Below, one piece after another: positions 30,649 to 42,838 of a DNA stretch of 64,000 bases. The stretch comes from Asterionellopsis glacialis. Taxonomy: Eukaryota > Bacillariophyta > Plagiogrammaphyceae > Rhaphoneidales > Asterionellopsidaceae. A program made the position numbers and the translations under genes. Position 1 is the first letter of the stretch, and each line of letters opens with the position of its first letter. The stretch covers positions 18,103 to 82,102 of the forward strand of contig WKLE02000021.1 of the NCBI GenBank assembly GCA_014885115.2. Reading direction: 5' to 3'. The notes beneath the pieces are model-generated. The model had not been told where the DNA came from. It worked only from the letters and a program-made list of their open reading frames with translations, and did not search any database.

Positions 30649-31365
30649 TTAAAGTTTAGCGCATCCTCTTCGCTCGAACTCAGCTTCAATTTGTTTGGCG
30701 TTGCATAAGGCAGGGAAGAAATGAACCTGTCCAGGAACAGCCCCGCTTGCAATAGCTTCTTCAGAATTAGCACGCTCTCCTGGTCCTTCGTCCCACTTGT
30801 CTGAAGGGGTTTGAGTCTCTTTGAAGTAAACAAGGATTGGTCCCTGGGGGGAGTCTTGCCAACCCTTTGGGAAAAATTCATAGTTTACAAACGAGTCGTA
30901 AGACCATTTATTCGCTCCTCCAACAACGATGTTGTCTCCAGTATCTTCCATATTTCCCATCTTTAGCTCGAAGTCCTTCTCGGTGAACACGAAACGGATC
31001 CGAAAAGTCTGTACCAAAAAGAGGACACCCAATAATGTGACAAGAGGTCCAAGAGTAAGTTGGATGTAGGGAATCAAATCCAATATGACACCAGCACCAA
31101 GAAAGATTGCGGCAAGTTTGTAATCTGGATCAATCACCACATCAGGGAGTGCCGGTTTTTCTTCGACAACTTCTTTTTCTTTCGATCCAAAGAATCCACC
31201 GAGCTGTTTGCCAATACCTCCAAGGAAATCGCCATCCGACATGCGCAGGGAAGTTGCAGGTTGAAATGCCACACGAGTTGCAGCATGTTTGTGCACCGGT
31301 GCGAATGCATTAACCGATGCCGCAGCTAAGATGGAGGTAAGTATCACTTGTCTTACAAACATCAT
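30649..31365 (-). CDS. Plastid-targeted DUF3119 protein
   Basis: Start chosen at 31365 (MMFVRQ), giving 238 residues. The frame stays open 30 codons further, but only from this Met does a clean leader begin. Residues 1-20 are a signal peptide ending ASVNAFAP, the ASAFAP-type cleavage motif of secondary red plastids, followed by a Ser/Arg-containing transit peptide. The mature part has two adjoining hydrophobic helices (AAIFLGAGVILDLIPYI, LTLGPLVTLLGVLFLVQ), then FRIRFVFTEKDFELK, WSYDSFVNYEFFPKGW and GPILVYFKE, and ends with HFFPALCNAKQIEAEFERRG. This order matches the cyanobacterial and plastid family DUF3119, of unknown function. The protein probably sits in the thylakoid or inner envelope membrane. 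The spacer to the next, divergent gene is 293 bp. Confidence 0.88.
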   Translation of the reverse strand: MMFVRQVILTSILAAASVNAFAPVHKHAATRVAFQPATSLRMSDGDFLGGIGKQLGGFFGSKEKEVVEEKPALPDVVIDPDYKLAAIFLGAGVILDLIPYIQLTLGPLVTLLGVLFLVQTFRIRFVFTEKDFELKMGNMEDTGDNIVVGGANKWSYDSFVNYEFFPKGWQDSPQGPILVYFKETQTPSDKWDEGPGERANSEEAIASGAVPGQVHFFPALCNAKQIEAEFERRGCAKL

Positions 31366-31658
31366 CGTGAAAAGTTGACGGTCGTATTTTGATTGTGATG
31401 TCCAACATGATATTCGTTCCGTACCAGGTACTCTGGGTGTGACGGAAGCTCCCAAATATTCATCACTTACGTGGTTGGTGCGCGTACGACAAAAGATTTT
31501 TGAAGATTAACCCCAAGGAATCCCTCCCTCCCTAGCATTCACCTAAGCGTCGTTCTCTTTTCGGCAACGGGTTTGACATGATGTGATTCAAGTAGGACTA
31601 GGACTCCTACAGGTATTTAATACTCATACATGATAATTTTATGTTTGGGTGAGAGACA

Positions 31659-32303
31659 ATGGTTGGAACAACAAGGGATGCTCAACGCCGAGCATGGAAC
31701 GAAGCCATGCGTTCAGCGGCGGGAGGCGCTGCATTGCCAAAGTCACTGCAGGTTTCCACTACAGCTCGAAGATCGGATCGAAGAAAAAAACAGTCGAGAC
31801 GGGAGAAGGCTCGCAAAGTGACGAACTTGGGTGATGCGTCGAATGAAGAATTTCGTGCAGCTGTTTGGTTGGATGCGCTTGAAAACGTTGATCCTGCTGG
31901 TGGTGGTGCAGACGATGATGAAGAATACGATGAATTAGAAGAGCTGGACACTAAACGGAAGAAGAGAAAAAGTGCAACTGCTACAAAGGCTGGGGTGTTG
32001 CCAAAACGATTTAAACCTCGTTCATTTGCATCAATTCTACTGGAGGAAGCGGGCCGAGAGGACGGGGCGGCAAAGGCACATTTGGATTCTGAAACAGTTT
32101 TACCAAAAGCAAAGGTTCAACCATCGCGTAAGTTTTGTCCTGTGACTGGGTTGGAAGGGATCTATACAGAACCAAAAAGTAGCATTCCATATGCAAATCT
32201 CACTGCTCTTGAACAGATCCGAGAGAGAGCTCCACCGTGGATGGCGCTTGGAGGAACTGCTTCATATTGGGAGGCTGTAAAAAGTCTCCGAGGCGATGAA
32301 TGA
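31659..32303 (+). CDS. YL1-C domain nuclear protein, INO80 subunit C (Ies6)-like
   Basis: Intronless, 214 residues. The N-terminal half is strongly basic then acidic (RRSDRRKKQSRREKARK; DDDEEYDELEELD), as expected for a histone- or DNA-contacting subunit. Residues about 124-132 (FKPRSFASI) are followed by the YL1-C module at about 160-195: KFCPVTGLEGIYTEPKSSIP and YANLTALEQIRE. YL1-C is found in Ies6/INO80C and in YL1/Vps72 of SWR1. The small total size and the FKxxSF element just before the module favour Ies6. The predicted role is chromatin remodelling and H2A.Z dynamics in the nucleus. The ATG lies in a good context (ACAATGG). Confidence 0.82.
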   Translation: MVGTTRDAQRRAWNEAMRSAAGGAALPKSLQVSTTARRSDRRKKQSRREKARKVTNLGDASNEEFRAAVWLDALENVDPAGGGADDDEEYDELEELDTKRKKRKSATATKAGVLPKRFKPRSFASILLEEAGREDGAAKAHLDSETVLPKAKVQPSRKFCPVTGLEGIYTEPKSSIPYANLTALEQIRERAPPWMALGGTASYWEAVKSLRGDE

Positions 32304-32845
32304 CTTACAATTAAAATATCCTTTGGCGCAAAGAGATACATCTAACATTGTAGAAATTCGACCTTCGATCTTCTTGGCTTCGATACTGCCAAACGAATAC
32401 AGATAAGGACGAATTTTACTTGCAAACAGGAATAAGGTAATCGCTTTCAAATAAATTGATTAGGTTGAGGTTACTGTTCTCCCTTTTGGTACCATTATGT
32501 TAACATCAACTACAACCTAGAAAAAAGTAGTGAAGACAAAAGAATTTGTGAAACACTTCTTTACCTAATAATCTTAAAAATCAAGGTTCTAAAAATACTG
32601 CGATACTGCACAACCATCACACATTCCTTACTGGTAGGTGTGGAGCCATTGAGGCATTACTGTGACAGTGAGGACTTGCATATTTGGCGTTGCGCATTTT
32701 TTCATCAAAATACAAGCAACTATTGCGCACGTGTTTATACAGAAAACATGCGAAAAGCGTAACATTTTAGATAAACCTTCTTTCATCCAGCCAATCTGAA
32801 TCAACCATAATAATTTTGTTTGCATATTCATAGACAAAAACTTTC
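32304..32845. other. Convergent intergenic spacer
   Basis: AT-rich DNA between the YL1-C gene and the CRAL-TRIO gene 3' ends. Nothing recognisable. Confidence 0.4.
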
Positions 32846-33847
32846 TCAATCAATGGCTACAGCCGACATGAAAATTTTTGCGAGAGAAGCTTCTCCACCA
32901 AATTCTTTTCCAATAAGGTCGGAAGTGATCCCAAAATCTTCCAGTTTACCAAGCACAACATCCTGACCTCCAAGGTGTGTGCGACAACGTGCCCTCCAAT
33001 GAGGTCCCATCAAGAATAGCACAGCTGGAACGGTAAGAGCGAATGAAGGGTTTGGTTGGCAAATATGAATAGCACCAAAACGTATCGGCATAACTTTCTG
33101 GAGCAACTGAAAAATACTTTTATGCAAGTGCCTGTTGAAGTTTTTCAACAAAAATCCGCGAGAGTGCCACAAAAGGTACACAAATCCATTTTTGCGCACG
33201 CTTTCTTTCTCAAGAGCAATTTCGTGTAGATACCAAATTTGCCTTTTTGTGGAGACGGGGTTTGAAGGAAAACGGAGACAATCGAATAAAATAACAGCCC
33301 GGCCAGCCTTGTCAGGCTTGGCCGAAAGCTGCACTCCACCATTTTGTAGAGCGGCTACTTCGCCTTCGGGGAAGTCACTCAGAGTAGGTGGGCCATCGCG
33401 AAAAGCTTCTTCACCCCAAAGGTCGAAACCGACGGAAAAGTACGTGATAACTTTCTGCGCTGCTTCAGCAGCATCAGTATTTTCACCGTCCCAAAAGCGG
33501 CTCCTAAAGTTTTCACTATTGGCATAATCGGGACAAATTTCCTGGGCATGAAGGAATGATTCTTTCCTATGGATAGGAATAGCATCAATTTCTTCGTCAA
33601 GTCTGAGCAGGAAATCACCAATTAAAGCGTTCTTTAATTCTTTGTTAAACTGCTTTTTGCCATACACATCTTCGACAATTTTTATCTGATCTTCGGGCGA
33701 TAGAGCCAATACTTCAGAATCAACTTGTTCCTGCTCTACGCGTGGCGCTGAGTAATTCATAATGCCGCCAGATATCATCATGTTTAAGGCACGCAAAAGC
33801 TTACTAATTCGGAAGGTTGAAACGGAAGATTGGAGAAGAGAACACAA
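32846..33847 (-). CDS. CRAL-TRIO (Sec14-like) lipid-transfer protein
   Basis: Intronless, up to 333 residues. The first Met (33847) gives an N-terminus with little support; Met23, Met24 or Met30 (MNYSAPRVEQ) could be the real start. The N-terminal helical part (about 45-140) is followed by a Sec14-type lipid-binding fold: SAKPDKAGRAVILFDCLRFP (the usual DKxGRPV strand), FVYLLWHSRGFLLKNFNRHL, HKSIFQLLQKVMPIRFGAIH (the helix-strand in which family members read LPIRxxxIHI), and a closing PHWRARCRTHLGG with a final FGGEASL. These proteins bind and exchange phosphoinositides, tocopherol or other hydrophobic ligands. The ligand cannot be told from sequence. Confidence 0.85.
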   Translation of the reverse strand: MCSLLQSSVSTFRISKLLRALNMMISGGIMNYSAPRVEQEQVDSEVLALSPEDQIKIVEDVYGKKQFNKELKNALIGDFLLRLDEEIDAIPIHRKESFLHAQEICPDYANSENFRSRFWDGENTDAAEAAQKVITYFSVGFDLWGEEAFRDGPPTLSDFPEGEVAALQNGGVQLSAKPDKAGRAVILFDCLRFPSNPVSTKRQIWYLHEIALEKESVRKNGFVYLLWHSRGFLLKNFNRHLHKSIFQLLQKVMPIRFGAIHICQPNPSFALTVPAVLFLMGPHWRARCRTHLGGQDVVLGKLEDFGITSDLIGKEFGGEASLAKIFMSAVAID

Positions 33848-35280
33848 CCGAACCCAACTTGCTCTGGAGGGCTAAATATTATGTATGCTTTCAGCTGCTC
33901 TTTCTCTGTACCTGGTATGTGACACGCGAAAGTCAGCCTTTCCGAACTGAAGTCGCTTTGGGAGTCTCTAGAGTAGGCAGAGTAGTGTTCGCTTGTTATT
34001 TCGCTTGACTTTTTTTATGCACATGATGGAACATAGAACCACGTACCTGGTACCACTACTGTCTTTGTGTATGCACTAGTTAAATGAATAGCAGGTACAA
34101 TAAAAATTATAAGACCACACATTGCATCATCTTTCACTCTATTCCGATACACATGTAGCACTCTACCTGTCGTGGTATCCAATTCTTCTGTTGGTGTACA
34201 TTACGAGAAACTTTCTATTTTACTATGTTAGGACTATCAGCCATGATACTGTACCAGATCGATGCGAGCTGGTACTTTAAAAAGGGAGAAAAAAATAAGA
34301 CTCTTACCAACCAAGCGTATGGCTATGTTGTACCAGGTACAGGTACATTTATCTAAGCGATACTGTACTCTGTGTTTTACAAAAAGGCTATGTCAGGTAA
34401 CGTACCTTAAGTGAATACGTAACTTCAAAGAAGTTCCCCTGAATTCGAATATCTTAAACAAAGAAAATGTCCAACTTTTGTACAAACTAAATACAAAACC
34501 AGTGTGTATCCTATTCAATATGTATGTATGCATATTATTTTTCAGTGGATGTGTTCTACGAGACGAGGCTGCTGTTATACATTTCTCATATTGAACTATA
34601 CACAAAAATCCCAACAAATTTTTGACAGGCAGGAATAATATCCCTTCCTGATTTTACAATAATACCTGTATTACCTATCACCATGTACTGGCATTGATTT
34701 TATAGCAGTATCCAGTATTATTTTGTAGTAGGAAAGGAAGAGCACAATTTCGTCAATGAAAGTATTATTTTTAACAATAGGGTACGTACACTCATGCTTT
34801 CGGATGGACTGACTGGTACAAGGTAGTAGAATCCACTCTCTAGTCTTAGCCCTTTCTAACGTTCGGATGCGTGATTCATAATAATTTCATTATGTGTTTT
34901 ACCAGAAAATATTATATACTACCAGATACCCAGTTGGACTAATGTAGATAGGCTACCTGGTACTACTCCATATTGTTCCTTACCTGGTACTCATACTCTA
35001 CCTGACAGGACCACCCACTCTGGGCAAAACTACTGTACCTGATATTTGCACTGTTCCTGTACATTTTTCAAGTCTTTTATCTGGTTTTCGTAAGATGTAA
35101 GCCATCACCAAAACCCCGGATACTGACGTAAGGTAGAGATTGATGACGCAGAGGGTCGTACCTTTCGTGTCAATCACTTTCTAAGTACCAGAAAATATGT
35201 ATAAACTTACATAAAATGTTTTTTCGTCATAACAGTATATTCCATCGCAAAAATGCTAAGTATGACATTTTGTTTTGTTT
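33848..35280. other. Intergenic spacer with scattered palindromes
   Basis: 1.4 kb, no gene supported. ACCTGGTAC, CTGTACCTG and TACCAGGTA words recur at about 33908, 34047, 34160, 34250, 34330, 34960-35055. The CG content is ordinary up to about 35395, where the transposon island begins. Confidence 0.45.
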
Positions 35281-35718
35281 CTACATAAGTAAATAAGTCC
35301 ACATTACACAGTTGCACAGAGTCAAGTACCGGATTTCTCCAGTCGAGCACAAGAATTTGGGACGATGACCATGAGAATGTGAATAAACGACGGCATATGA
35401 CATGGATGTTTTGGATGAGGCTTTGGTGAGGGGATAATCCTGCTCAACCTCAGCAAACTCAATCCTCCACTGGATCCACTCTTCAGCAGATCCATCCTCA
35501 AATTGTTTCACTCTCTTTTCAATGGTCTCAGCATCTGAGCCTTGATCAGAGGGATTGATGTGGACCTCAATGGTCTTGTACACATCTTTGTCTTTTGACT
35601 TTGACCTCTCCTTCTTTGTTTTCACAAAAGGGATTGCAGGAGGATTCAGCAGAGTCTGCTGTTGACTCAACTCCTGAGCTTTCTTTTGAAACTCATTGGA
35701 GGAGTAGGAAGTCTTCAT
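35281..35718 (-). pseudogene. Retrotransposon gag-like N-terminal fragment (truncated)
   Basis: A 145-codon frame. Residues 1 to about 110 look like the start of a retroelement gag: basic KTKKERSKSKDKD, then FEDGSAEEWIQWRIEFAEVE, similar to the FxDGSxExWIxW segment common in diatom copia and gypsy gags. The remainder has different composition: the last 30-40 codons lie where CG dinucleotides reappear (35341-35400), so the gag reading probably stops at a junction near 35395 and runs on into flanking DNA. No protease, integrase or reverse transcriptase follows. Confidence 0.5.
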
Positions 35719-35920
35719 GTTTTGAAGTTAATTACCTCTGAAAGAGGGAGTAACATTACTATGCCCTATGCCAATAGTTTCAACAGCAGCACAACACAAC
35801 AATCAGACAATCAACACACAAAAGAAAAGAAGACTTTTATTTGGTGGTGAAAATTATGAGCTAGTTGAAAGATCTAGTTTTATGCTCTGGAGAAATCCAG
35901 CAATTTAGTAAGAAGTAAAT

Positions 35921-37009
35921 ATGTCCCCGTATCAATCAGCCATCCTCAAGAGTGTCCTACAGGGAGTGTAGTTCAATCCACCCAAAACAAATCTGAAGGA
36001 TGTGCTTTCCAATCCTTCTCCTTCCACTGACAGACTCATTGCTGACCCACCCCTCATGCATCCAGATATACCACCCATCATCATGCATGAAGATACACCT
36101 GACATTCCTGATGATCTTCCCTTTACCACTCTCTACATACCCAAATGGGTTGAAGATTGGTCATTGTATCCCCCTGATAAACTTGATAACCATAAGAAAA
36201 CACTCTTGACTGGTGACTGGCTCATACAAGGTTTGGAGATAAAAATTGTGGACTGTTTCCCAAAGTGCAGTGATCAATCTGGTGGTGACAACTCTTGCTC
36301 TAAAACTGCATTTACCAAAGCTACAGCCCATTTTTTCCCAATAGGATGTGTATTTGCTAGTAGTAAACAGTTGGATCAAGTTACAGAAAAATTCTGCAAT
36401 GCATGGGCTGTAAAAAAAACATTTCAGTAAGTCTATTGGGTGTCACTATGGAAAGTTCATACATGGATCTTGGAAGAAGGACCCCGCTCCAGAGATCTTC
36501 AACCTGGTATGACAGGTGTTTGGGGAATAATTGCATTGCTTAGGAATAATCCAACTTTGTCAAGTACCCAGTTATGCCTGCCCCCTGATGGAAGAATTTC
36601 TACCTGCTTATAAAACAGCCCAAAGTCAGTTGGTGGTTAATTTTTGTATCATCATATATTGGTTACTAAAGAACCGGCAGTATCATTACCTACCAGTTTA
36701 CTTGGAATCATCATTCATAATGAAGGTAATCCAAGGCACTTTGTAGAGGTCACACTCCTAATGAATTTACTTGATCCACACACAATATACACTGAATATC
36801 TTTTGGAAACAAATTTCATTGTGGATTATATTATCAAGGCTGGCAAGAAAATAATTATTGTGTCTGAACTTGTACAGCAAACCAGTATTGTCAATGATGG
36901 TAAAATTGAATACCTTCTTGATACCAAAACAGGTGATCCTGTCTCAGGTATCCATCATGTTGGGCACATCTTCCCATATCTCAAATCCAGACAAACAACA
37001 AAAATATGA
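35921..37009 (+). pseudogene. Broken mobile-element frame, plus strand
   Basis: From ATG 35921 the frame reads MSPYQSAILKSVLQGV, meets a TAG at 35969, then continues in frame through LYIPKWVEDWSLYPPDKL to 36430. Just before that end, at an A8 run (36411-36418), the reading shifts: a neighbouring frame gives SIGCHYGKFIHGSWKKDP, clearly related coding. Later pieces (GVWGIIALLRNNPTL; HNEGNPRHFVEVTLL; FIVDYIIKAGKKIIIVSELV) need further shifts and stop read-through. I do not recognise the family. At least one nonsense codon and two frameshifts make it a relic. Confidence 0.55.
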
Positions 37010-37152
37010 TGTTGTCACAAAGTTCTGTTCCTCATTCTATGTCCCAGCCTCACACTATGTCACAACTTCCACTATCTCAAATCCAGAACAACAAAGAGGT
37101 GATGTTGTCAGAAGGTTCTGTTTCTCACTCCAAATCCCAGTGTCACAACTTT
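36977..37152. repeat. Imperfect tandem duplication, period about 96 bp
   Basis: TATCTCAAATCCAG starts at 36977 and again at 37073. Both copies continue with GATGTTGTCA, a GGTTCTGTT or GTTCTGTT word, CCCAG and TCACAAC. The second copy is shortened by small deletions. Confidence 0.6.
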
Positions 37153-37543
37153 TGTTAAATTGTGGTTTGCCACCTTATACTCAAGACACGTCCAATTTAT
37201 ATTATATGGAACAGATGCATATGAAACAAAACAACCCTAGTTTGTTTAAGAGATCACCAACATATAGAAGTACATGGTACACTAAATTATCAATAATATG
37301 GTAGTAATAAATTTAATATTGTTGATAGTCATTTTTTAATTACATACAAAGATTGATCAATTATTTCTTCCTCTATAATTAGGTTTGATCCACAACAAAT
37401 CAGATGCAACTATTTTGTATAATTCATGATCATGTTGAGGAAGTCTGCTGGCAATCCTTTTATTGCCTTGGGTTTCCTACTTAATGCCAACTGAGTTTCT
37501 TGTGTTGAAATGCAAATCCACTGGAGGGCAAAAAACTAAATAC

Positions 37544-40266
37544 TCAAGATAGGGTTGGAAAGTGGTCAATTCCTATATTGGTCAAAGCAATGAGATCCAC
37601 TCTTGGAACCACATTACCTTGGACAGGGAATCCAGTGATCAGAGAACCAATGCTTTCATTTAAATCACCACTTGGATATATGATGCAGTAGGAATCACCT
37701 TTCACAGCATAAACCAATAATGCCTGTCTGCACATAATACAATCCTTCCATGTTTGGTCACTTGAAGTTGGCTTAACCAATTGGTATGTTTACAAAACAA
37801 ATTCTCAACTTCTTTAGTCATTATTTCTCTACCAAAACGCTGTTGGAAGTAACACTGAAATTGAGCAACCATACTTTGAATGTTTGCCTCTGTCAGTGTA
37901 CCCATCTTGTGTTTGATGTAAAACTTATTTAATATATTTTGAACAAACAGGAATATGAGCATGCTCATGAAGCCACAATGGTAATAAGCCTAGCACTGCC
38001 ATCATTCCAATGGAATGATTCATCATTAGATACCCAGCACCATCTACAGCCTTCATGAATGCCTTGTGCACCTTCTTACAGATAGTGTTTCTCTTGCAAT
38101 TGGAAGTTTGATACAGTGCCAATATGTGAAAGATGATACCCATTTTGGCATGGCATGTATTGATAAAGTCAGGATAGGAAGGAAAATGGTCTTTTTCTGG
38201 CCAATAATGATTGAACTTGGACAGTGCAATTCCCCGACACCTTGCTGACACTTCCTTCATTAATTTATCATATCTGATGCCATATCCATGATAGGTCAAC
38301 CAAAAATGGCTTGTATGACTCCAAAGCAACAAATCCGCAGTGCAACCAAAATAATATGGGGACTTTGTATAGTAATCAAAGGTGGTTTGAATAGATAATA
38401 CGTCACCAAAGGACAGATTGAGTTTTTTGGGAAAGGAGCAGAGTGTAGTGCAATTAAATCTGAAAAAATTCAAGGAGATCTGTCAAGTAGGTGCCCCACT
38501 TGGAAGAGATGGATTGATATCTGTCAAAGGTCTTATCTTTAAATGTATCAAAAGTAATGGTTGTTTTTGATGTGGGAAGATTCTGGTAGTATTCACCCAC
38601 TTCTTTGAAAAAGAAAATACAGTGCTGACTGATGATAATAAATTGCATGTTGACTTCTGCATGGTGCCATCAGCAGTGGTTCTTGATCCATCTTTTTACT
38701 TGATAAAACAGTGACACTACATAGTGTTGATTTTATAATGGATGGATCAAGAGAATTGGTGTGGCATTGGCAAGAATCTCCCAATCCAGGTAAGTCTACA
38801 TGAACATATTCCATGAACTCCATTTGGAAATGTTATGAGCAAATAGTTCAGTGCAGTTTGGATGTTGAGGGTCTCTTCATAGTTCTTCCTTACAGGCATT
38901 GCTCAAAAACCAAGGAATCCCTTGACTTGTGCTGAATTTAGTTAGTTCTTCAATTACATGAACAATTGGAGGTTCTGTTGTACCAATTCTCAAATGGAGT
39001 TCACTGATACCAACATGATTGACAATATTATCAAAGCTGTTGCACATGCTACATGTGAACCCATATCCTCTTCACAAAGACTGCCTAGCATTGTCTTGAG
39101 TAGGTTGGTCAATTGTCTGTTGGCAAAGGTGAACCCAATTGCTGCTGTCAGTGAATGAAAGAATGTTTGTGGGGGTGCCACAATATGTATGAACTCATTG
39201 GAGTGGTTCTCATTTTTTTCATAGACCTCAACTGACATTGGACAGTGTTCCAAAAAATTAACAACTTTGGAAAACTGAACCTTGTAGTGACAACCAGCTG
39301 CATTTTTAATTACATATCCAAGGTTATCGAATTCCATAAGGATATGTAACTTTGAGACACATGTCTCTATTCTTGTCTGGTTTAAAGGACCCATCTTCTC
39401 CAACTGACAATCATGATTTGCAGCATAAAATTAATGTTTTGCTTCTTCAAAAACAAAACATTGACTATCAGAAGAATTTTCAAACTGGCAAGGGTTTGTA
39501 ATCTGCATACTTGACAGTTTTCCAATTTTGCTATTTGAATGGGAAAGGTGACAGCAAATCAAGCATATATTTGCAAACAGAATTACAAGAAATATTTCCA
39601 AAAAAGATTGCAGTCTGTTGATGGATGATACAATTTTTAAAAAAAAAGGTATTCCGTGGAGGTATAACAAAAGAAATATTGGACAATTTGGTTTCACAGA
39701 AAGGAGAAAATTCCATTTTATAAAGATTGGTGTTTGTTGCCCAGAGTTTGTGATTGGTGTTGGGTGTCCAGAGTTTGTAAGGTCAGCACCCTTGGATGGA
39801 TAGAGATCCAAGTCAATGAAGGCAGGTAAGTCACAAAAGATTGATAGATCAACACCTTTGAGAAAGGCGCCTGTGGCAGAGTTGTTGGAGGAGGAAGAAT
39901 CCAAAAAAGAAGGAACACAATTGTTGTTGGTCAGTACAATTGGTAGTTCTTGTTCTTGAATCACTGATGCTTCTTTTAGTAACTGTTCCAAAATTGTTCA
40001 AATACTACTGGTGCTTCCAAAAAAATACTGGTGCAAGTACTGAATTTGGATGTAGCACCAGGACAAGCTGTTTCTTTGGGTGGTGATGTTACAACTTGAC
40101 TCACCAGTGAAAGGAGTTGCTTCTTCTTCCATGGAGGAAAAGAATCCTCCACTTGTATCAGCCAACATTTGTATTCCTGTTGTGCCATTGATTGTTGGTT
40201 GATGTTACAACTTGGATTGGCCTTTTTCTTCTCAATGGAAGACAAAGTACCCTTGGTAGACATCAT
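37544..40266 (-). pseudogene. Broken mobile-element frame, minus strand
   Basis: Eight open segments between 40266 and 37544, each about 60-190 codons, fall in all three minus frames in order, so the coding has been split by several indels or undetected introns. Readable parts include SVEVYEKNENHSNEFIHIV with SLTAAIGFTFANRQLTNLL (39403-38990), TFDTFKDKTFDRYQSISSKW (38648-38454), and HFWLTYHGYGIRYDKLMKEV with DGAGYLMMNHSIGMMAVLGL (38473-37925). The last looks like a structured, helical protein rather than random sequence. I cannot name the family. It lies in the CpG-poor island and converges on the plus-strand relic. Confidence 0.5.
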
Positions 40267-40721
40267 GGTTATTAGTAATGTTACTCAAAGCAAAGGAACA
40301 AGAAAAAATTGAAACAACTCCAAAATTTTCTTGGCCAAAAAAAAAGGAAAGAAATGGCAAAACCAGAATTCCAAATATTGTCAAATGGAATATACTAAGA
40401 GCAGATCAATACAGATCTGCTTCAATGACAACAAAAGAGTCATGTTGGTATAGTATCATACATGGACTCATACAAAAGGACTGGCTGAGATGGATCAAGA
40501 TGACAACATGTATAGTTCAAGAACAGATTGGTTGTCCTTGTCATCAATTGGAATGGATCATAACAGATCAGGAAGTTCAAGTCCAGATACCAGGAGATCT
40601 GACCTTCTATCATTACTGAAGTGAAAGAAAAACCCTAACTATGACAAACAAAGCACCACAAGTAACAAAAAACCTTAACCATTACATGCCATGTATTATA
40701 AAATTGTGAGAAATAATAAAG

Positions 40722-40779
40722 GGGAGGGGGGGGGAGACAGTGTGAGATGGGTTTGGTGGTTGTTGGTGGGGGAGGGGAG
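40722..40779 (+). other. G-run tract (possible G-quadruplex)
   Basis: Five runs of three or more G within 58 bases (GGGG, G9 with one interruption before it, GGG, GGGGG, GGGG) inside otherwise AT-rich transposon DNA. Confidence 0.5.
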
Positions 40780-42309
40780 TCTGTAGCAGCTCACAAAAAA
40801 GGAGGGCAACATTGTTGTCTCAGGAGCATACTAAAAAACAATGAAAAGACAAAAAAGGAGGCGTATGGAGGAAATGTAATACCATGACTTTATTTTGGCA
40901 GAATACAGCTGAAATAATGTATAGCCAAATTAAAATATTTCTATAGATTTGAAGGAAAAAAGAAATAATGAACAAGCATGTGAAACACTTTGCATGTGGA
41001 TCTGGAGAAAATCCAAAAATGGGTCAAGAATAAAAATTGATTTGGCTTACTGGGAAAACAAATTATTGACTTGGGGTTCATGTTGGATAGAGAAATTGGA
41101 GAAAAAGAGATGGGAGGGCTGGCTACATTGGTCTGTGGAATTGAAAAAGAATTACATCAGGTGGAATTATATTAATACTTCTCCTGTGGACCCCCTGACC
41201 TGCATTGGTAGTGTCAGCAAAAAGAATGGCATGCTCAAAGCATGGGATACATTATGAAAAGTCATGCACTGTGGAATATGTTTGAGCCTTCATGTTTGCA
41301 TTAAGGCATCTCAACCATAAGCAGTAATCCATGAAGATGATAATACAATTTGAGCTCTCAAACCATAACTGGTTGAATTGCTGTGTGAAGAATAAATGCA
41401 CTTGTACTATCACAAAGCAAGCAACAAAATCTAATCTTCTGACATGCCCTAACAAATGTGCTCAATTTTTGTTGATTGCAGTGTCTGGTATACTGACTAG
41501 TAGAACTACAATGGACCTAATGAGTTGGACCTTTGAACACACATACTTTTGGTGATTTCCATAAGATGGAATTGATTTGCAGAGAAGTTTTTCTGGCAAA
41601 TCATGCTTAAAAAAAGAGAAACAAATATTCTTTTTTGGAGGATTTGAGGAGCAGCCCAGTACTAATAACAGTTAGTACAGTCCACCTTGCTAGGAAGTTA
41701 TTGATGTTAACCTTTTAAGGAATTTATTTGCTTTTTGAATGCTAATACTATCATGAAAATAGTGGATAGACTTAAATATCATATCCAAGTATATTCAATA
41801 TACTGTCTAATATTATGCCTATTCATACATAATACACATACAGTAATATTTTAAAAGGATGGTAAACTCTCCTATCAGATTTAATTACACTGCAAAGTGG
41901 TGCTGCAAACAGCAATTTCACTTGAGAACCATGATCTGTGGTGAACAAAGATGCAATTCCTATTTACCTCACACTTAGAGGATTGACAATTGGCAAAGAA
42001 TTCTATCAAACCAATATAACTTAGTTCTCTATTTTGGGAAGAAAGTGAACACAACTTATAAAAATGCAAAATATGTGCAGCTGTCACAAATTGGTATCCC
42101 ACTAGGAGTGCTCTTGCACTTTCCTGATGACAATATTGAAAATAGGACCAGGAAGTACAAATCCTTAGAGCAAATAAATTATGAGAAACTATTTTAAAGC
42201 ACCAATCCACCACCAGTCTGACTCTAACACCTTGAATATATACTATGGTCCATGAAATAGCTACTTAGAGTTTGAGTCTGGCAGGTGGCCAAATAAAGGA
42301 GTGCACTAG

Positions 42310-42580
42310 GTGAGTCATGTACCAAGACATGACCCACATATGTGAGGTCAATCAACTGTAGTGCAGATGGACTGTGAAATGAACAATGGTGCGGATGGAC
42401 AAGAACATGAACCATAACATGAACGGACTGTGACACAATGATGTCACAGGTGAAGCACATGTGATGGTGCTCTGCATTGGCACAACTCTGGTTTTGATGG
42501 ACCATGTCAGGACCTGGTGACATGCTGTCATGACTCTGTGGCAGTATGACTCCAGTCATGACACCAAACAGGTCATCTAG
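42310..42580. repeat. Cluster of CATGAC/GTCATG motifs
   Basis: At least ten copies of ATGAC, GTCAT or CATGTCA in both orientations within 270 bp. The same words recur at 44093-44130 (ATCATGACGG, TAGTCATGTC, ACATGACTC), on the other side of the frame at 42839-43357. Such clusters are typical of the subterminal regions of DNA transposons. Confidence 0.45.
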
Positions 42581-42838
42581 TGAGTGTCCATTGGCTGCCT
42601 TGGGGAATTTGGTTTACATGAATAAACCAAACCCCGCTAGACGCAAATTCTACTAAAGATAGGCACAGTTTATAGCATAGTTATGGATTGAAAACATGTA
42701 GAAGAGCTTTGAATATCAAGATAAACAATGTTAACATGGAGGTAAAATGTAGATGAGGTCAAGTACTAACAATAGTTGAACATGACATAAACTAACTTTG
42801 TTTTCATATTTGCACCTTAATTAATTAACCAGTAATGT

